Below are positions 1 through 6,811 of a stretch of DNA of 14,905 nucleotides, piece after piece. Source of the DNA: TMP-24 sp964600685 (GTDB taxonomy: Bacteria > Pseudomonadota > Alphaproteobacteria > Rhodobacterales > Rhodobacteraceae); contig CAZRKU010000074.1 in NCBI GenBank assembly GCA_964600685.1, forward strand, positions 1 through 14,905, given 5' to 3'. The notes under the pieces are model-generated. The model ran no database searches. It worked only from the letters and a program-made list of their open reading frames with translations, and was not told the origin of the DNA. Position 1 is the first letter of the stretch; every line of letters begins with the position of its first letter. The position numbers and the translations under genes were made by a program.

Positions 1-2
1 CG

Positions 3-50
3 GTGAACAAGCGGCCCCGCATCGCGATCCGCATCCACACTTCGAACTGA
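3..50 (+). CDS. C-terminal end of an unidentified upstream phage gene (partial)
   Basis: An open frame enters from the left edge and stops at TGA 48-50, giving an arginine/lysine-rich end (NKRPRIAIRIHTSN). It lies 12 bases before the next gene in the same direction, so by position it would be a small head or packaging-region gene preceding the head-tail joining protein. Too little is visible to assign a family. Another frame is also open across this stretch, but it runs far into the next gene, so this frame is the more likely one. Confidence is low. Confidence 0.3.
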   Translation: MNKRPRIAIRIHTSN

Positions 51-62
51 CGGGCGATTCCC

Positions 63-377
63 ATGAACGTCTTCGCCACCGCCATGGACCGGATCTATGC
101 CAACCCGTCCATGGCGGCGGCCGCTGTCTGGATTTCCGCCACAACCTCGGAGGAACGCCCCATCCGCGTCATCCGCCGCGCCCCGGACCGCATCACCGAA
201 TTCGGCGCTGGGCGCTTTGTCTCTGACACCATGATGGTGGATGTGCGCGTGTCCGACTTGCCCGATCCCCGCCCCGGCGATCTGATCGTGATCGGTGCGG
301 ACAGCTTCACCATTCAGGGGGAGCCTGTCCGCGACCGTGAACGCCTGATCTGGTCGCTGGACCTGCGCCCATCATGA
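63..377 (+). CDS. Head-tail joining protein, lambda gpFII-like
   Basis: This 104-residue protein matches the size and layout of lambda gpFII (117 aa), which attaches to the DNA-filled head and provides the site for tail docking. Visible features are an N-terminal amphipathic segment (FATAMDRIYANP), a variable beta segment, and a conserved-looking C-terminal half. In that half a V-R-V-S-D-L strand is followed by the P-R-P-G-D-L-I-V-I-G-A-D-S-F turn-and-strand, which resembles the 'RRGDTLTIGEENF' part of gpFII. The ATG at 63 is chosen because the later ATG at 87 would remove the first helix expected for the family. Its TGA overlaps the start of the next gene (ATGA), indicating translational coupling. 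The family assignment is by recognition of pattern and context, not by a search; another small head-completion protein (stopper or adaptor) remains possible. Confidence 0.7.
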   Translation: MNVFATAMDRIYANPSMAAAAVWISATTSEERPIRVIRRAPDRITEFGAGRFVSDTMMVDVRVSDLPDPRPGDLIVIGADSFTIQGEPVRDRERLIWSLDLRPS

Positions 378-1003
378 AGCTGAAGATCGCATTCGATCCG
401 GACCTCGTCGCCCTGATGCAAGCCGAAATCGCCGCCGGGGAAAAGGCGGTGTCCACCGCCATGCGCGAAGCGGGCACGTCCCTGAAATCCGACTGGCGAG
501 GTCAGATCACCAGCGCTGGCCTCGGAACCCGGCTGGGCAACTCCATCCGCCTCGCCAGCTTCCCCAAATCCGGCGACAGCCTGAATGCGGCGGCGCTGGT
601 CTGGTCCAACGCCCCGGTGATCATCGGCGCGCATGACACGGGGCCGTTGATCCGGTCAAAGGACGGGTTCTGGCTGGCCATTCCCACCCCCGCCGCCGGG
701 AAAAGCACCAAAGGCGGCCGCATCACCCCCGGTGAATGGGAACGCCGCACCGGCCTGCGCCTCCGGTTCATCTATCGCCGCCGAGGGCCAAGCCTGCTGG
801 TGGCCGAGGGTCGGCTGAATTCCAAAGGCCGCGCCGTAGCATCGAAGTCGAAAACCGGGCGTGGGGTGGCGACAGTGCCAATCTTCCTGCTGGTACCACA
901 GGTCAGGCTGCGCAAGCGGCTGGATCTGGCGCGGGATGCAGAGCGGGCGGTGGAGGGCGTGCCGGGGCTGATCGTGGCGAATTGGGTGGAGGGCAAGATT
1001 TGA
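374..1003 (+). CDS. DUF6441-family phage tail completion/minor tail protein
   Basis: This 209-residue basic protein resembles the DUF6441 family common in Rhodobacterales prophages. It occupies the place taken by HK97 gp10-like or lambda gpZ-like tail completion proteins, between the head-tail joiner and the tail terminator. Visible family-like landmarks are an N-terminal helix with REAGTSLKSDWR (about residues 31-42), the 'AALVWSNAPVIIGAHDTG' stretch (about 73-90), 'FWLAIPTPAAG' (about 98-108), and a C-terminal 'PIFLLVPQVRLRKRLDL' segment. The ATG overlaps the stop of the preceding gene by four bases. The exact role is inferred: it probably helps finish the tail end that joins the head. The gene ends only 14 bases from the end of an opposed toxin gene, so the late operon is interrupted here by a reverse-strand cassette. 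Confidence 0.65.
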   Translation: MKLKIAFDPDLVALMQAEIAAGEKAVSTAMREAGTSLKSDWRGQITSAGLGTRLGNSIRLASFPKSGDSLNAAALVWSNAPVIIGAHDTGPLIRSKDGFWLAIPTPAAGKSTKGGRITPGEWERRTGLRLRFIYRRRGPSLLVAEGRLNSKGRAVASKSKTGRGVATVPIFLLVPQVRLRKRLDLARDAERAVEGVPGLIVANWVEGKI

Positions 1004-1017
1004 TCACCACCCACCCG

Positions 1018-1308
1018 TCAGTAGCCAGCCTCGCGCTGATGGCGCACGGCCAATACGACCGCAGTTTCGCCATCAAACCGATAAAGCGACACATAGCCAC
1101 TGTCGCCAAAGGTGATGAACCACTCGCGGAATTCCGGTTCCATATCCTCGACTGGCCGCCCAGCACCCGGTTGATCGCGCAGGATGTTCATGCCTTCACG
1201 GATGGATTTGGCCGCGCGCCGGGCAGCATCAGGGTTCTTGTCGGCAAGGAAGCGGTAAAGCCGTTCGACATCCCGCAGCGCGGCGGGCGACCAGATCAGT
1301 TGTGGCAT
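1018..1308 (-). CDS. RelE/ParE-family toxin of a type II toxin-antitoxin module
   Basis: This 96-residue protein has the ParE/RelE fold signature. An N-terminal 'W-S-P-A-A-L-R-D-V-E-R-L-Y-R-F-L' strand-helix is followed by an A-A-R-R-A-A-K-S-I-R-E helix, then 'L-R-D-Q-P-G-A-G-R-P' and 'F-R-E-W-F-I-T-F'. The last strand ends 'AVRHQREAGY', typical of ParE-like toxins. ParE relatives poison DNA gyrase and RelE relatives cleave mRNA at the ribosome; the sequence does not decide between them. The start at 1308 lies inside the 3' end of the antitoxin gene (13-base overlap), the usual antitoxin-first order that lets the antitoxin be made in excess. The gene faces the preceding tail gene and ends 14 bases from its stop, with no obvious rho-independent terminator between them. 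Intact length suggests a working toxin. Confidence 0.85.
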   Translation of the reverse strand: MPQLIWSPAALRDVERLYRFLADKNPDAARRAAKSIREGMNILRDQPGAGRPVEDMEPEFREWFITFGDSGYVSLYRFDGETAVVLAVRHQREAGY

Positions 1309-1580
1309 TCAGGAGCAGCCGCCTCTTCGCCTGCTTCCAGCTTGGCAAGCCAGGCATCGGCTTCGTCATGTGTGACGTGCTTGCCGGTCGCCTGATACTC
1401 CTGCCAGGCCTGCAACCCCGCTTGCCGGAACGCCTCACGCTTCTCTTCGCGCTCGACGAATTGCGCAACGGCCTCGCGCAGCATCCAGTGGGTCGAGCGG
1501 TCCTTGGCATCCGCCAACCGCTTGAGGCGGTCGCGTGTGTCCTGATCGAGCTTTACGGCGATGGGGCGGACGGCGTTCAT
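1296..1580 (-). CDS. Ribbon-helix-helix antitoxin (CopG/ParD-like) paired with the ParE/RelE toxin
   Basis: This 94-residue protein begins with a ribbon-helix-helix DNA-binding domain: the strand 'RPIAVKLDQ' (about residues 5-13), a helix around 'TRDRLKRLADAKDRS', and a second helix 'THWMLREAVAQFVEREEKR'. Its C-terminal half (about 50-94) is charged and probably wraps around the toxin. The reading frame is open upstream to an ATG at 1679, but the start at 1580 is chosen because a GGAG lies 8 bases before it and the upstream extension does not look like protein. The preceding 88-base gap is also needed for the promoter. It would neutralise the toxin and repress the pair's own promoter. It is the first gene of the two-gene reverse-strand operon. 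Confidence 0.8.
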   Translation of the reverse strand: MNAVRPIAVKLDQDTRDRLKRLADAKDRSTHWMLREAVAQFVEREEKREAFRQAGLQAWQEYQATGKHVTHDEADAWLAKLEAGEEAAAPECHN

Positions 1581-1668
1581 GCTGGCGACTCCGGACGAGT
1601 ATTCATGGGTATTACCTTTAGCATATCCGCAAACATCGTAGAAGCCACAATTCAGGAAGTGCGCTGTC
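1581..1668 (-). promoter_or_regulatory. Probable promoter/operator gap of the ParE-type toxin-antitoxin pair
   Basis: This 88-base gap separates the reverse-strand antitoxin start from the forward-strand tail terminator gene and is more AT-rich than its surroundings. It holds the palindrome GGTATTACC (1608-1616) and two copies of GTATT (1599-1603, 1609-1613) spaced ten bases apart, a spacing that suits ribbon-helix-helix dimers binding side by side. A possible reverse-strand promoter is TTGTGG followed after 19 bases by TATGCT, which is imperfect. The gap also carries the AGGAAG ribosome site of the forward gene (about nine bases before 1669). Confidence 0.4.
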
Positions 1669-2091
1669 ATGCCCACCACCTTTGAGACCGTCCTCGCCGC
1701 GCTTCAAGCGCGGCTTCAGCCGCTTGCCGCCCTTGTGCTGCGTGGCGAAGTTCTGCCCGAACGGATCCCGACGGCCGGGCTGATCAATCTGCGCGACGGC
1801 CAACCCGGCGAACCAGAGGTAACGCTGTCGCCCCTGCGATACCATTATCAGCACCGGGCCGAGCTCGAGGTCGTCGTCCAGGCCCCCAACGGGAGGGCAA
1901 GCGCCTTCGACACCCTGATCGTCGCGATTGGCACTGCGCTGGAAGCCGACCGCACGCTCGGCGGCCTCTGCGACTGGGTCGAACCCGAGGCCCCGGCTTC
2001 GGTCGATCTGCCCATCGAGGGCGCAGCGGCGCTGAAGGCGGCGGTGATCACTGTCGTGTTGCACTACACCACCACCGGCCCTCTTGCCTGA
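1669..2091 (+). CDS. Putative tail terminator protein (lambda gpU / GTA g8 position)
   Basis: This 140-residue protein has the size, position and strand-helix rhythm of tail terminators such as lambda gpU, which cap the tube at the head end once the right length is reached. An N-terminal helix (FETVLAALQARLQPLAALV) leads into 'E-R-I-P-T-A-G-L-I-N-L-R-D-G', then 'YHYQHRAELEVVVQAP' (beta strand, about residues 58-73), a helix carrying 'AFDTLIVAIGTALEAD', and a last strand 'AALKAAVITVVLHYTTTGPL'. Homologues in Rhodobacterales prophages are often labelled 'acyl-CoA transferase', which I regard as a mislabel because nothing enzymatic is visible. An AGGAAG lies about nine bases before the ATG. It is the first forward gene after the toxin-antitoxin cassette and is followed 25 bases later by the tail tube gene. 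Function is inferred from order and layout. Confidence 0.6.
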   Translation: MPTTFETVLAALQARLQPLAALVLRGEVLPERIPTAGLINLRDGQPGEPEVTLSPLRYHYQHRAELEVVVQAPNGRASAFDTLIVAIGTALEADRTLGGLCDWVEPEAPASVDLPIEGAAALKAAVITVVLHYTTTGPLA

Positions 2092-2116
2092 CACCACCAA
2101 CATCGAGGAGATTCCC

Positions 2117-3055
2117 ATGGCACGTGCGCAAGGCGCGCGGGCGCAGATGGCGCTTGCGTATGAGACGGTTTACGGCACCCCGCCGGTCAGTGGGTTCCGG
2201 CTGATGCCCTTTGCCCGGACCACGCTCGGGTCGGAACAGCCTTTGCTGGAATCCGAACTGTTGGGCTATGGCCGTGATCCGCTGGCCCCGATCAAGGATG
2301 CGGTGACGGCCGACGGCGAGGTGGTGATCCCCATCGACGTCGAGGCCTTCGGCTACTGGCTGAAGGCGGCCTTCGGCCAACCCACCACTGCTGGCACCAC
2401 GCCGAAGACCCACACCTTCCAGTCGGGCAACTGGACGCTGCCCAGCATGTCCATCGAGACGGCCATGCCGGAAGTGCCCCGCTTTGCGATGTATTCCGGC
2501 TGCGTGCTGGATCAGTTGTCGTGGCAGATGCAGCGATCCGGCTTGTTGACGGCCACAGCCCGGCTTGTGGCCCAAGGCGAAGCCATCGCCGCCGCCACAG
2601 TCGCTGGCACGCCCACCGCGCTGGGCCTGCAGCGCTTCGGCCACTTCAATGGCACCGTGAAACGCAACGGCTCGGCCTTGGGCAACGTGGTCTCCACCGA
2701 GATCACCTATTCCAACAACCTCGACCGGATCGAAACCATCCGGGGCGACGGCCGGATCGATGGGGCCGACCCGACCATGGCGGCGCTCACCGGGCGGATC
2801 GAGGTGCGGTTTTCCGACAGCGCGCTGGTGACCCAGGCCATCGACGGCACGCCTTGCGAGCTGGAGTTCAACTACAGCCTCGGCGCGAACGCCAGTTTCA
2901 CCTTCACCGCGCATGCCGTCTACCTGCCGATCCCCCGGATCGAGATCGCCGGGCCGCAGGGCGTGCAGGCCAGCTTCGACTGGCAGGCCGCAAAGGCCGC
3001 CAGCCCTGCCCGCATGTGCACCGCCGTTCTCGTCAACACCCTTGCAGGATACTGA
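2117..3055 (+). CDS. Phage tail tube protein (major tail protein)
   Basis: This 312-residue beta-rich protein resembles the tail tube family of Rhodobacterales prophages and is likely the subunit that stacks in rings to form the tail tube. Landmarks are the N-terminal 'MALAYETVYGTPPVSGFRLM', 'DGEVVIPIDVEAFGYWLKAAFG' (in two pieces about residues 73-95), 'HTFQSGNWTLPSMSIETAMP' (about 107-126), and a C-terminal domain with 'RIDGADPTMAALTGRIEVRF' that looks like an added Ig-like or tube-core strand set. The ATG at 2117 is chosen over one at 2084 because GAGGAG sits six bases ahead of it and the 11-residue extension would overlap the previous gene. It lies directly before the tail assembly chaperone and tape measure genes, the standard order. 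Its larger size than lambda gpV (246 aa) suggests a surface decoration domain, which is inference. Confidence 0.8.
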   Translation: MARAQGARAQMALAYETVYGTPPVSGFRLMPFARTTLGSEQPLLESELLGYGRDPLAPIKDAVTADGEVVIPIDVEAFGYWLKAAFGQPTTAGTTPKTHTFQSGNWTLPSMSIETAMPEVPRFAMYSGCVLDQLSWQMQRSGLLTATARLVAQGEAIAAATVAGTPTALGLQRFGHFNGTVKRNGSALGNVVSTEITYSNNLDRIETIRGDGRIDGADPTMAALTGRIEVRFSDSALVTQAIDGTPCELEFNYSLGANASFTFTAHAVYLPIPRIEIAGPQGVQASFDWQAAKAASPARMCTAVLVNTLAGY

Positions 3056-3057
3056 TC

Positions 3058-3495
3058 ATGATCCGACTGAACCTGACCGCCGCGCCCGAATGGCTGGACC
3101 TCGCTCCCGGCCTGCGCCTGCTCGTCGGCCCGCTGACCACCGCCCTGATGGTGTCCGCGCGCGCCGATCCCGCCATCGAAGACCTGCCCGAAGGTGCCAG
3201 CCAAGAGGCCTTGGCCCTCGCCATGGCCAAATCCGTCGCCCGCCGTGCCGTGCTGGATTGGGAAGGTGTGGGTGATGCAATGGGCACAATTGTGCCCGTC
3301 ACGCCCGAAGGCATCGACGCCCTCCTGGAAATCTGGCCGGTCTTCGAGGCCTTCCAGACCCAATACGTCGCGAGGGGCTTGATCCTGGACGCGGAAAAAA
3401 ACGTCTCCGCGCCCTCGCCGACTGGTCCTTCGGCGGGGGCGATCGGTACTGCGCGGCCTGCACGGGGCGCTGCCGCGACTGCCCTGCAAGACTGA
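3058..3495 (+). CDS. Tail assembly chaperone, short form (gpG-like)
   Basis: This 145-residue protein starts two bases after the tail tube stop, with AGGA eight bases before the ATG. Its first ~115 residues form the folded part, with a beta start (IRLNLTAAPEWLDLAPGLRL), a helix around 'ALALAMAKSVARRAVLDWEG', and 'VTPEGIDALLEIWPVFEAFQ' (about residues 81-100). The last 30 residues, after the slippery site, are a Pro/Ala/Gly/Thr-rich, probably unstructured tail. In lambda-like phages the gene between tube and tape measure encodes gpG, which coats the tape measure protein during tail assembly and is absent from the finished particle. Position and the frameshift site (3396-3441) support the same role here. 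The protein sequence itself is not recognisably lambda gpG, so the role is inferred from order plus the recoding signal. Confidence 0.75.
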   Translation: MIRLNLTAAPEWLDLAPGLRLLVGPLTTALMVSARADPAIEDLPEGASQEALALAMAKSVARRAVLDWEGVGDAMGTIVPVTPEGIDALLEIWPVFEAFQTQYVARGLILDAEKNVSAPSPTGPSAGAIGTARPARGAAATALQD

Positions 3496-3725
3496 ACCGC
3501 CCGCAAACGCCGGAAGGTTGGCTGGTCTGGGATCTGGTCGGTCGCCTTGGTGGGCAGCTGCGGGTGATCCCCGGCGCGGTCCTCGGCTGGGACATGGGCG
3601 CTGCCCTCGCCCTGGCGCAGGCGCTGGGCATCGACTCCCTGATCGCCGCCGAACTGCTGCCCGAGATCGAGGCGGTGATGGTGCGCAAACTGAACGAACA
3701 GATGGAAGGAGGCCGCGATGGCTGA
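3058..3725 (+). CDS. Tail assembly chaperone, long -1 frameshift form (gpGT-like)
   Basis: A ribosome slipping back one base at 3396-3402 would join residues 1-115 of the short form to a 107-residue extension read from 3402 to the TGA at 3723-3725 (222 aa in all). The extension is clearly protein-like: 'RLRALADWSFGGGDRY', a cluster C-x2-C-x3-C-x2-C (fusion residues 132, 135, 139, 142), 'PEGWLVWDLVGRLGGQLRV', a helix 'GAALALAQALGI', and a charged end. Its frame is open from 3276 but has no ATG, GTG or TTG before GTG 3564, which lies past the cysteines, so normal initiation cannot make it. In lambda the T part of gpGT recruits tube protein to the gpG-coated tape measure; a like role is inferred. 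The end overlaps the tape measure start by eight bases. Confidence 0.75.
3396..3441 (+). promoter_or_regulatory. Programmed -1 ribosomal frameshift signal
   Basis: The heptamer A AAA AAC (3396-3402), correctly phased for the chaperone frame (GAA AAA AAC), is followed by a seven-base spacer. Next comes a hairpin whose arms CGCCCTCGCCGA (3410-3421) and TCGGCGGGGGCG (3430-3441) pair over 12 positions with a single G-U wobble and an eight-base loop. Slippery heptamer, 5-9 base spacer and stable stem are the standard elements of -1 recoding. The site lies in the gene between tail tube and tape measure, where such frameshifts are conserved across long-tailed phages. Confidence 0.8.
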
Positions 3726-6144
3726 AAAACGGGTCAGTGTGCGCCTCGTGGCGGAAGGCGGCCGTCAGGTGCGCGCCGAGCTGGAAGGCATCGGCGACGC
3801 TGGCGCGCGGGGCTTTGGGCGTCTCTCTTCCGAAATGGAACTGGCCAACACCCGGCTCGCCAGCTTTGCCCGCAAGGCCGGGATTGCGCTGGCCGCCGTG
3901 ACGGTTGCGGCGGCGGCGGCTGGCGTGGCCATGGTCCGGTCGGGCCTCGAGACCATCGGCGCGCAAGCCGACATGGCGGCGTCGCTGAAAACCACGGTCG
4001 AAAGCCTGCAGGTGCTGACTTGGGCCGGAGAACTGGCCGGAGTTTCCATGGGTGAAATCGAACAGGCGACCAAGAAGCTGACCACCCGGTTGTCGGAAGC
4101 GGCATCTGGTTCCGGATCGGCCGTCGGTGCGCTGGAACGGTTGAACCTGACCGCTGCGCAACTGCAAGCGCTGCCGCTGGACCAGCGCATCGTCGCCATC
4201 CAGGATGCCTTGGCCCGCTATGTGCCCGAGGCCGAACGTGCCGCTGTCGCCTCCGACCTCTTCGGCGACAAGGCGGCGCTGGCGTTTCTGCGGATTGACC
4301 CGGCAACCTTGCGCGAGGCCGCTCAGGATGTACGCGACTTTGGGGCGGCGGTCAGCGCCAGTGATGCTGCCCAGATCGAACGTACCGGTGATGCCATCGC
4401 CAAACTCAGCCTGATCTGGCTCGGCCTGACCAACCGTTTGACCGCAGCCGTCGCCCCGGCGCTGGAGACCGTCGCCAACACCCTCGCCGACATGGCGCGC
4501 AGCACGGGGCCCATCGGCATCGCGATCACCGCGCTCTTCGACAATATCGGCCGCCTGACCACCTACGCTGCCACCTTCGCCACGCTGATGGCGGGGCGCT
4601 GGGTCGCCGGATTGGCGGCTGCGGCCCTGTCGGTGCGGGGTCTTGCCACCGGGTTGGTGATCCTGCGCGGGGCGCTGATCCGCGCCGGTATCGGTGCCTT
4701 GATCGTGGGTGCAGGCGAGTTGGTGTTCCAGTTCACCCGGCTCGTCGCAGCCGCGGGTGGTTTCGGGGCGGCGATTGGCCTGTTGAAGGATCTGGCTCTG
4801 GAGGTCTGGGACCGCATCGGCCTTGGCGCGGCCTCTGCCTGGTCGAAGATCGAGGCCAGCTGGGCCGGGCTGCAGGCCACCATCTATGGCACGATGCAAT
4901 CTTCGGTGGAGGCGGTGACCAGTTTCGGCAATTCGGCGGCCGGGATCTTCAAGGGGGCCTATGATGCGGTGAAAGCGATCTGGGGTCAGCTGCCGGGTGC
5001 GATTGGTGATTTCGCCTTCCAGGCCGCGAACGGTCTGATCGGCGGCGTCGAGGCCATGCTGAACGGCGTCGTCTCCCGGATCAACAACTTCATCAACGAG
5101 TTGAATGCCGCGCTGGATCTCTTGCCCGATTGGGCCGTCGGCGAAGGTGGGGTGCGGATCGGCACGCTTGACCCGGTGGCGCTGGGCCGGATCGACAATC
5201 CTTTTGCAGGATCGGCTGCTGCGGCTGGGACTGCCGCCGCTGAAGCCTTCTCAGCCGCGATGGCGCAGACCTATGTCACCACGCCCGACCTTGGCCTGAC
5301 CGGGATGGCCGAGGAGGCCACTGCCCGGGCCGATGCCTATCGCGAGGCTTCCGGCATGCTGGCCGATGCCGCCACGCGACCGATGCAAAGCTGGCAGGCG
5401 CTGAAGGATGCAGTGGCTGGGGCGGGCAGCGAGGGCGAAGCCGCACTGGACGGGGCCACAGAGGCCGCCGACCAGCTGGACGAGTCGATGACGGAAGCCG
5501 GGCGCGCCGCTGGTGGGGCTGGTGCCGCGGCTGCGGCGGGTGCCGAAGTGGCCAAGACCGGCTGGGAAGCTGCCGTCGCCACCCTCGCAGATTATGCCGC
5601 CAAGGCCCGCGACATTGGTGGCGACATCGGCAATGCGCTGGTCAGCGCTTTCACCTCGGCCGAAAACGCTGTGGGTGAGTTCGTGAAAACCGGCAAGCTC
5701 GACTTTCGGGATCTGGTCACGTCGATGATCGCCGACCTGGCCAAGCTGGCCGCACGGCGGTTCATCCTCGGACCCATCGCCAATGCACTGTCGGGAGCGT
5801 TGGGCGGCGCGGGTGGCATCTTCGCCAATGTCTTGCACGCCGGTGGTACGGCCGGAGCGCCGGGCCCGGGCCGCATGGTCCCGGCCTTGGCCTTCGCCGG
5901 TGCCGCACGCATGCATTCGGGCGGCTGGGCCGGGATCAAGCCCGACGAGGTGCCCGCGATCCTGCAGCGGGGTGAACGCGTGCTGTCGCGCCGGGAGGCC
6001 GCTGGTTATGGCCAGGGACAGCCCTCTGCACCTGCCGTCAATGTGACCATCATGGCGCGCGATGCCGAAAGCTTCCGGCAATCGCGCACGCAGGTGGCAG
6101 CCGATATCGCCCGCGCGGTGTCCCTTGGCCGGAGGGGCATGTGA
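3718..6144 (+). CDS. Tail tape measure protein (lambda-type)
   Basis: This 808-residue protein sets tail length and is ejected ahead of the DNA. At roughly 1.5 angstrom per residue it predicts a tail near 120 nm. It is rich in Ala and Gly, with helical and hydrophobic stretches at about residues 55-75 ('AGIALAAVTVAAAAAGVAMV') and 265-345 (several segments such as 'WVAGLAAAALSVRGLATGLV'), a long helical middle, and an Ala-rich run near 585-625. The C-terminal part carries the lambda tape-measure signature 'HSGGWAGIKPDEVPAILQRG' followed by ERVLSRRE (about 733-760). GGAGG lies five bases before the ATG, and the start sits inside the frameshifted chaperone's end. Its TGA overlaps the next ATG (TGATG). 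It is the longest helical protein in the window and stands in the standard place between chaperone and distal tail protein. Confidence 0.92.
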   Translation: MAEKRVSVRLVAEGGRQVRAELEGIGDAGARGFGRLSSEMELANTRLASFARKAGIALAAVTVAAAAAGVAMVRSGLETIGAQADMAASLKTTVESLQVLTWAGELAGVSMGEIEQATKKLTTRLSEAASGSGSAVGALERLNLTAAQLQALPLDQRIVAIQDALARYVPEAERAAVASDLFGDKAALAFLRIDPATLREAAQDVRDFGAAVSASDAAQIERTGDAIAKLSLIWLGLTNRLTAAVAPALETVANTLADMARSTGPIGIAITALFDNIGRLTTYAATFATLMAGRWVAGLAAAALSVRGLATGLVILRGALIRAGIGALIVGAGELVFQFTRLVAAAGGFGAAIGLLKDLALEVWDRIGLGAASAWSKIEASWAGLQATIYGTMQSSVEAVTSFGNSAAGIFKGAYDAVKAIWGQLPGAIGDFAFQAANGLIGGVEAMLNGVVSRINNFINELNAALDLLPDWAVGEGGVRIGTLDPVALGRIDNPFAGSAAAAGTAAAEAFSAAMAQTYVTTPDLGLTGMAEEATARADAYREASGMLADAATRPMQSWQALKDAVAGAGSEGEAALDGATEAADQLDESMTEAGRAAGGAGAAAAAGAEVAKTGWEAAVATLADYAAKARDIGGDIGNALVSAFTSAENAVGEFVKTGKLDFRDLVTSMIADLAKLAARRFILGPIANALSGALGGAGGIFANVLHAGGTAGAPGPGRMVPALAFAGAARMHSGGWAGIKPDEVPAILQRGERVLSRREAAGYGQGQPSAPAVNVTIMARDAESFRQSRTQVAADIARAVSLGRRGM

Positions 6145-6770
6145 TGGCGTTTCATGAAGTTCGCTTCCCCGACAACATCAGCCGCGGGGCGCGCGGTGGG
6201 CCGGAACGACGCACGCAGATCGTGGAATTGGCTTCGGGCGACGAAGAGCGAAACGCCAGCTGGGCCAACAGTCGACGTCGATACGATGTGGCCTATGGCA
6301 TCCGCCGTGCCGACGATCTGGCAGCAGTCGTCGCCTTCTTCGAGGCCCGCAACGGTCGCCTGCACGGCTTCCGTTACAAGGACTGGGCCGACTACAAATC
6401 CGCCCTGCCGTCGCAGGCAGTCGCGCCCGTCGACCAGCCCATCGGCACTGGCAATGGTGCCGTCACCACGTTTGCCCTGCTGAAGCGTTACACCTCCGGC
6501 GCCCAGTCCTGGACCCGCGCCATCGCCAAGCCGGTCACGGGCAGCGTCCGCCTTGCCCTGAACGGGGTCGAGCAGATGGCGGGCTGGACCGTCGATATCA
6601 CGACTGGCAGCGTCACCTTCACCGCCGCCCCCGGCGCGGGCGTCACGATCACGGCTGGTTTCGAGTTTGACGTCCCCGTCCGCTTCGACACCGACACGCT
6701 GGATGTGACCCTCGACGTTGAACGGCTCGGGTCGATCACCTCCATCCCGCTGCTGGAGATCCGCAGGTAA
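6144..6770 (+). CDS. Distal tail protein, DUF2460 family (GTA g12-like)
   Basis: This 208-residue protein belongs to DUF2460 (TIGR02217). The member in the R. capsulatus gene transfer agent, g12, forms the distal tail ring joining the tube to the baseplate. Landmarks are 'F-H-E-V-R-F-P-D-N-I-S-R-G-A-R-G-G-P-E', 'QIVELASGDEERNASWANSR' (about residues 25-44), 'Y-D-V-A-Y-G-I', 'AFFEARNGRLHGFRYKDWAD' (about 64-83), then a beta-rich C-terminal half with 'V-P-V-R-F-D-T-D-T-L-D-V-T-L'. The ATG at 6144 overlaps the tape measure stop and is preferred over GTG 6141; GGAGG lies eight bases ahead of it. The gene ends just three bases from the stop of the opposed TacT-like toxin gene, so a cassette separates it from its usual partner, the hub protein. 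Confidence 0.9.
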   Translation: MAFHEVRFPDNISRGARGGPERRTQIVELASGDEERNASWANSRRRYDVAYGIRRADDLAAVVAFFEARNGRLHGFRYKDWADYKSALPSQAVAPVDQPIGTGNGAVTTFALLKRYTSGAQSWTRAIAKPVTGSVRLALNGVEQMAGWTVDITTGSVTFTAAPGAGVTITAGFEFDVPVRFDTDTLDVTLDVERLGSITSIPLLEIRR

Positions 6771-6811
6771 GGATCAAGGTCCGCCCAAGAGCGCCCTCGC
6801 GTCCTTGATCC
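6771..6811. repeat. 9-bp inverted repeat across the distal-tail/toxin gene junction
   Basis: GGATCAAGG (6771-6779) and CCTTGATCC (6803-6811) are perfect inverse copies with a 23-base loop. The left arm includes the stop codon of the reverse-strand toxin gene and begins immediately after the TAA of the forward gene. A hairpin here could end transcription or stabilise the 3' ends of both converging messages, but there is no U-run on either side, so a classical terminator is not supported. A ten-base direct repeat, GATCCGCAGG, also flanks the site (6758-6767 and 6807-6816). Confidence 0.4.

Noticed and set aside
1004..1017. Possible terminator between the DUF6441 gene and the toxin gene
   Set aside because: Only a weak seven-base pairing (983-989 with 1007-1013) and no U-run on either strand, so it is not supported.
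736..1395. 219-codon + strand frame across the end of the DUF6441 gene and the ParE-type toxin
   Set aside because: It overlaps two convincing genes on opposite strands and its sequence changes character at their boundary, as a read-through shadow would.
1581..1679. Longer antitoxin start at 1679
   Set aside because: The extra 33 residues are translated promoter gap, would run into the start of the tail terminator gene, and lack a ribosome site; GGAG sits correctly before 1580.
3518..3901. 127-codon + strand frame between chaperone and tape measure
   Set aside because: It is out of frame with both the recoded extension and the tape measure gene. It fills the apparent gap only by chance; the -1 extension is the protein-like reading.
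2920..4899. 659-codon open frame on the - strand
   Set aside because: It lies wholly opposite the tail tube end, chaperone and tape measure genes. Its composition (Arg/Gly/His/Gln-rich, no domain pattern) is that of a GC-rich shadow frame.
5251..6081. 276-codon open frame on the - strand opposite the tape measure C-terminus
   Set aside because: It is a shadow of the tape measure reading frame with no recognisable motif.
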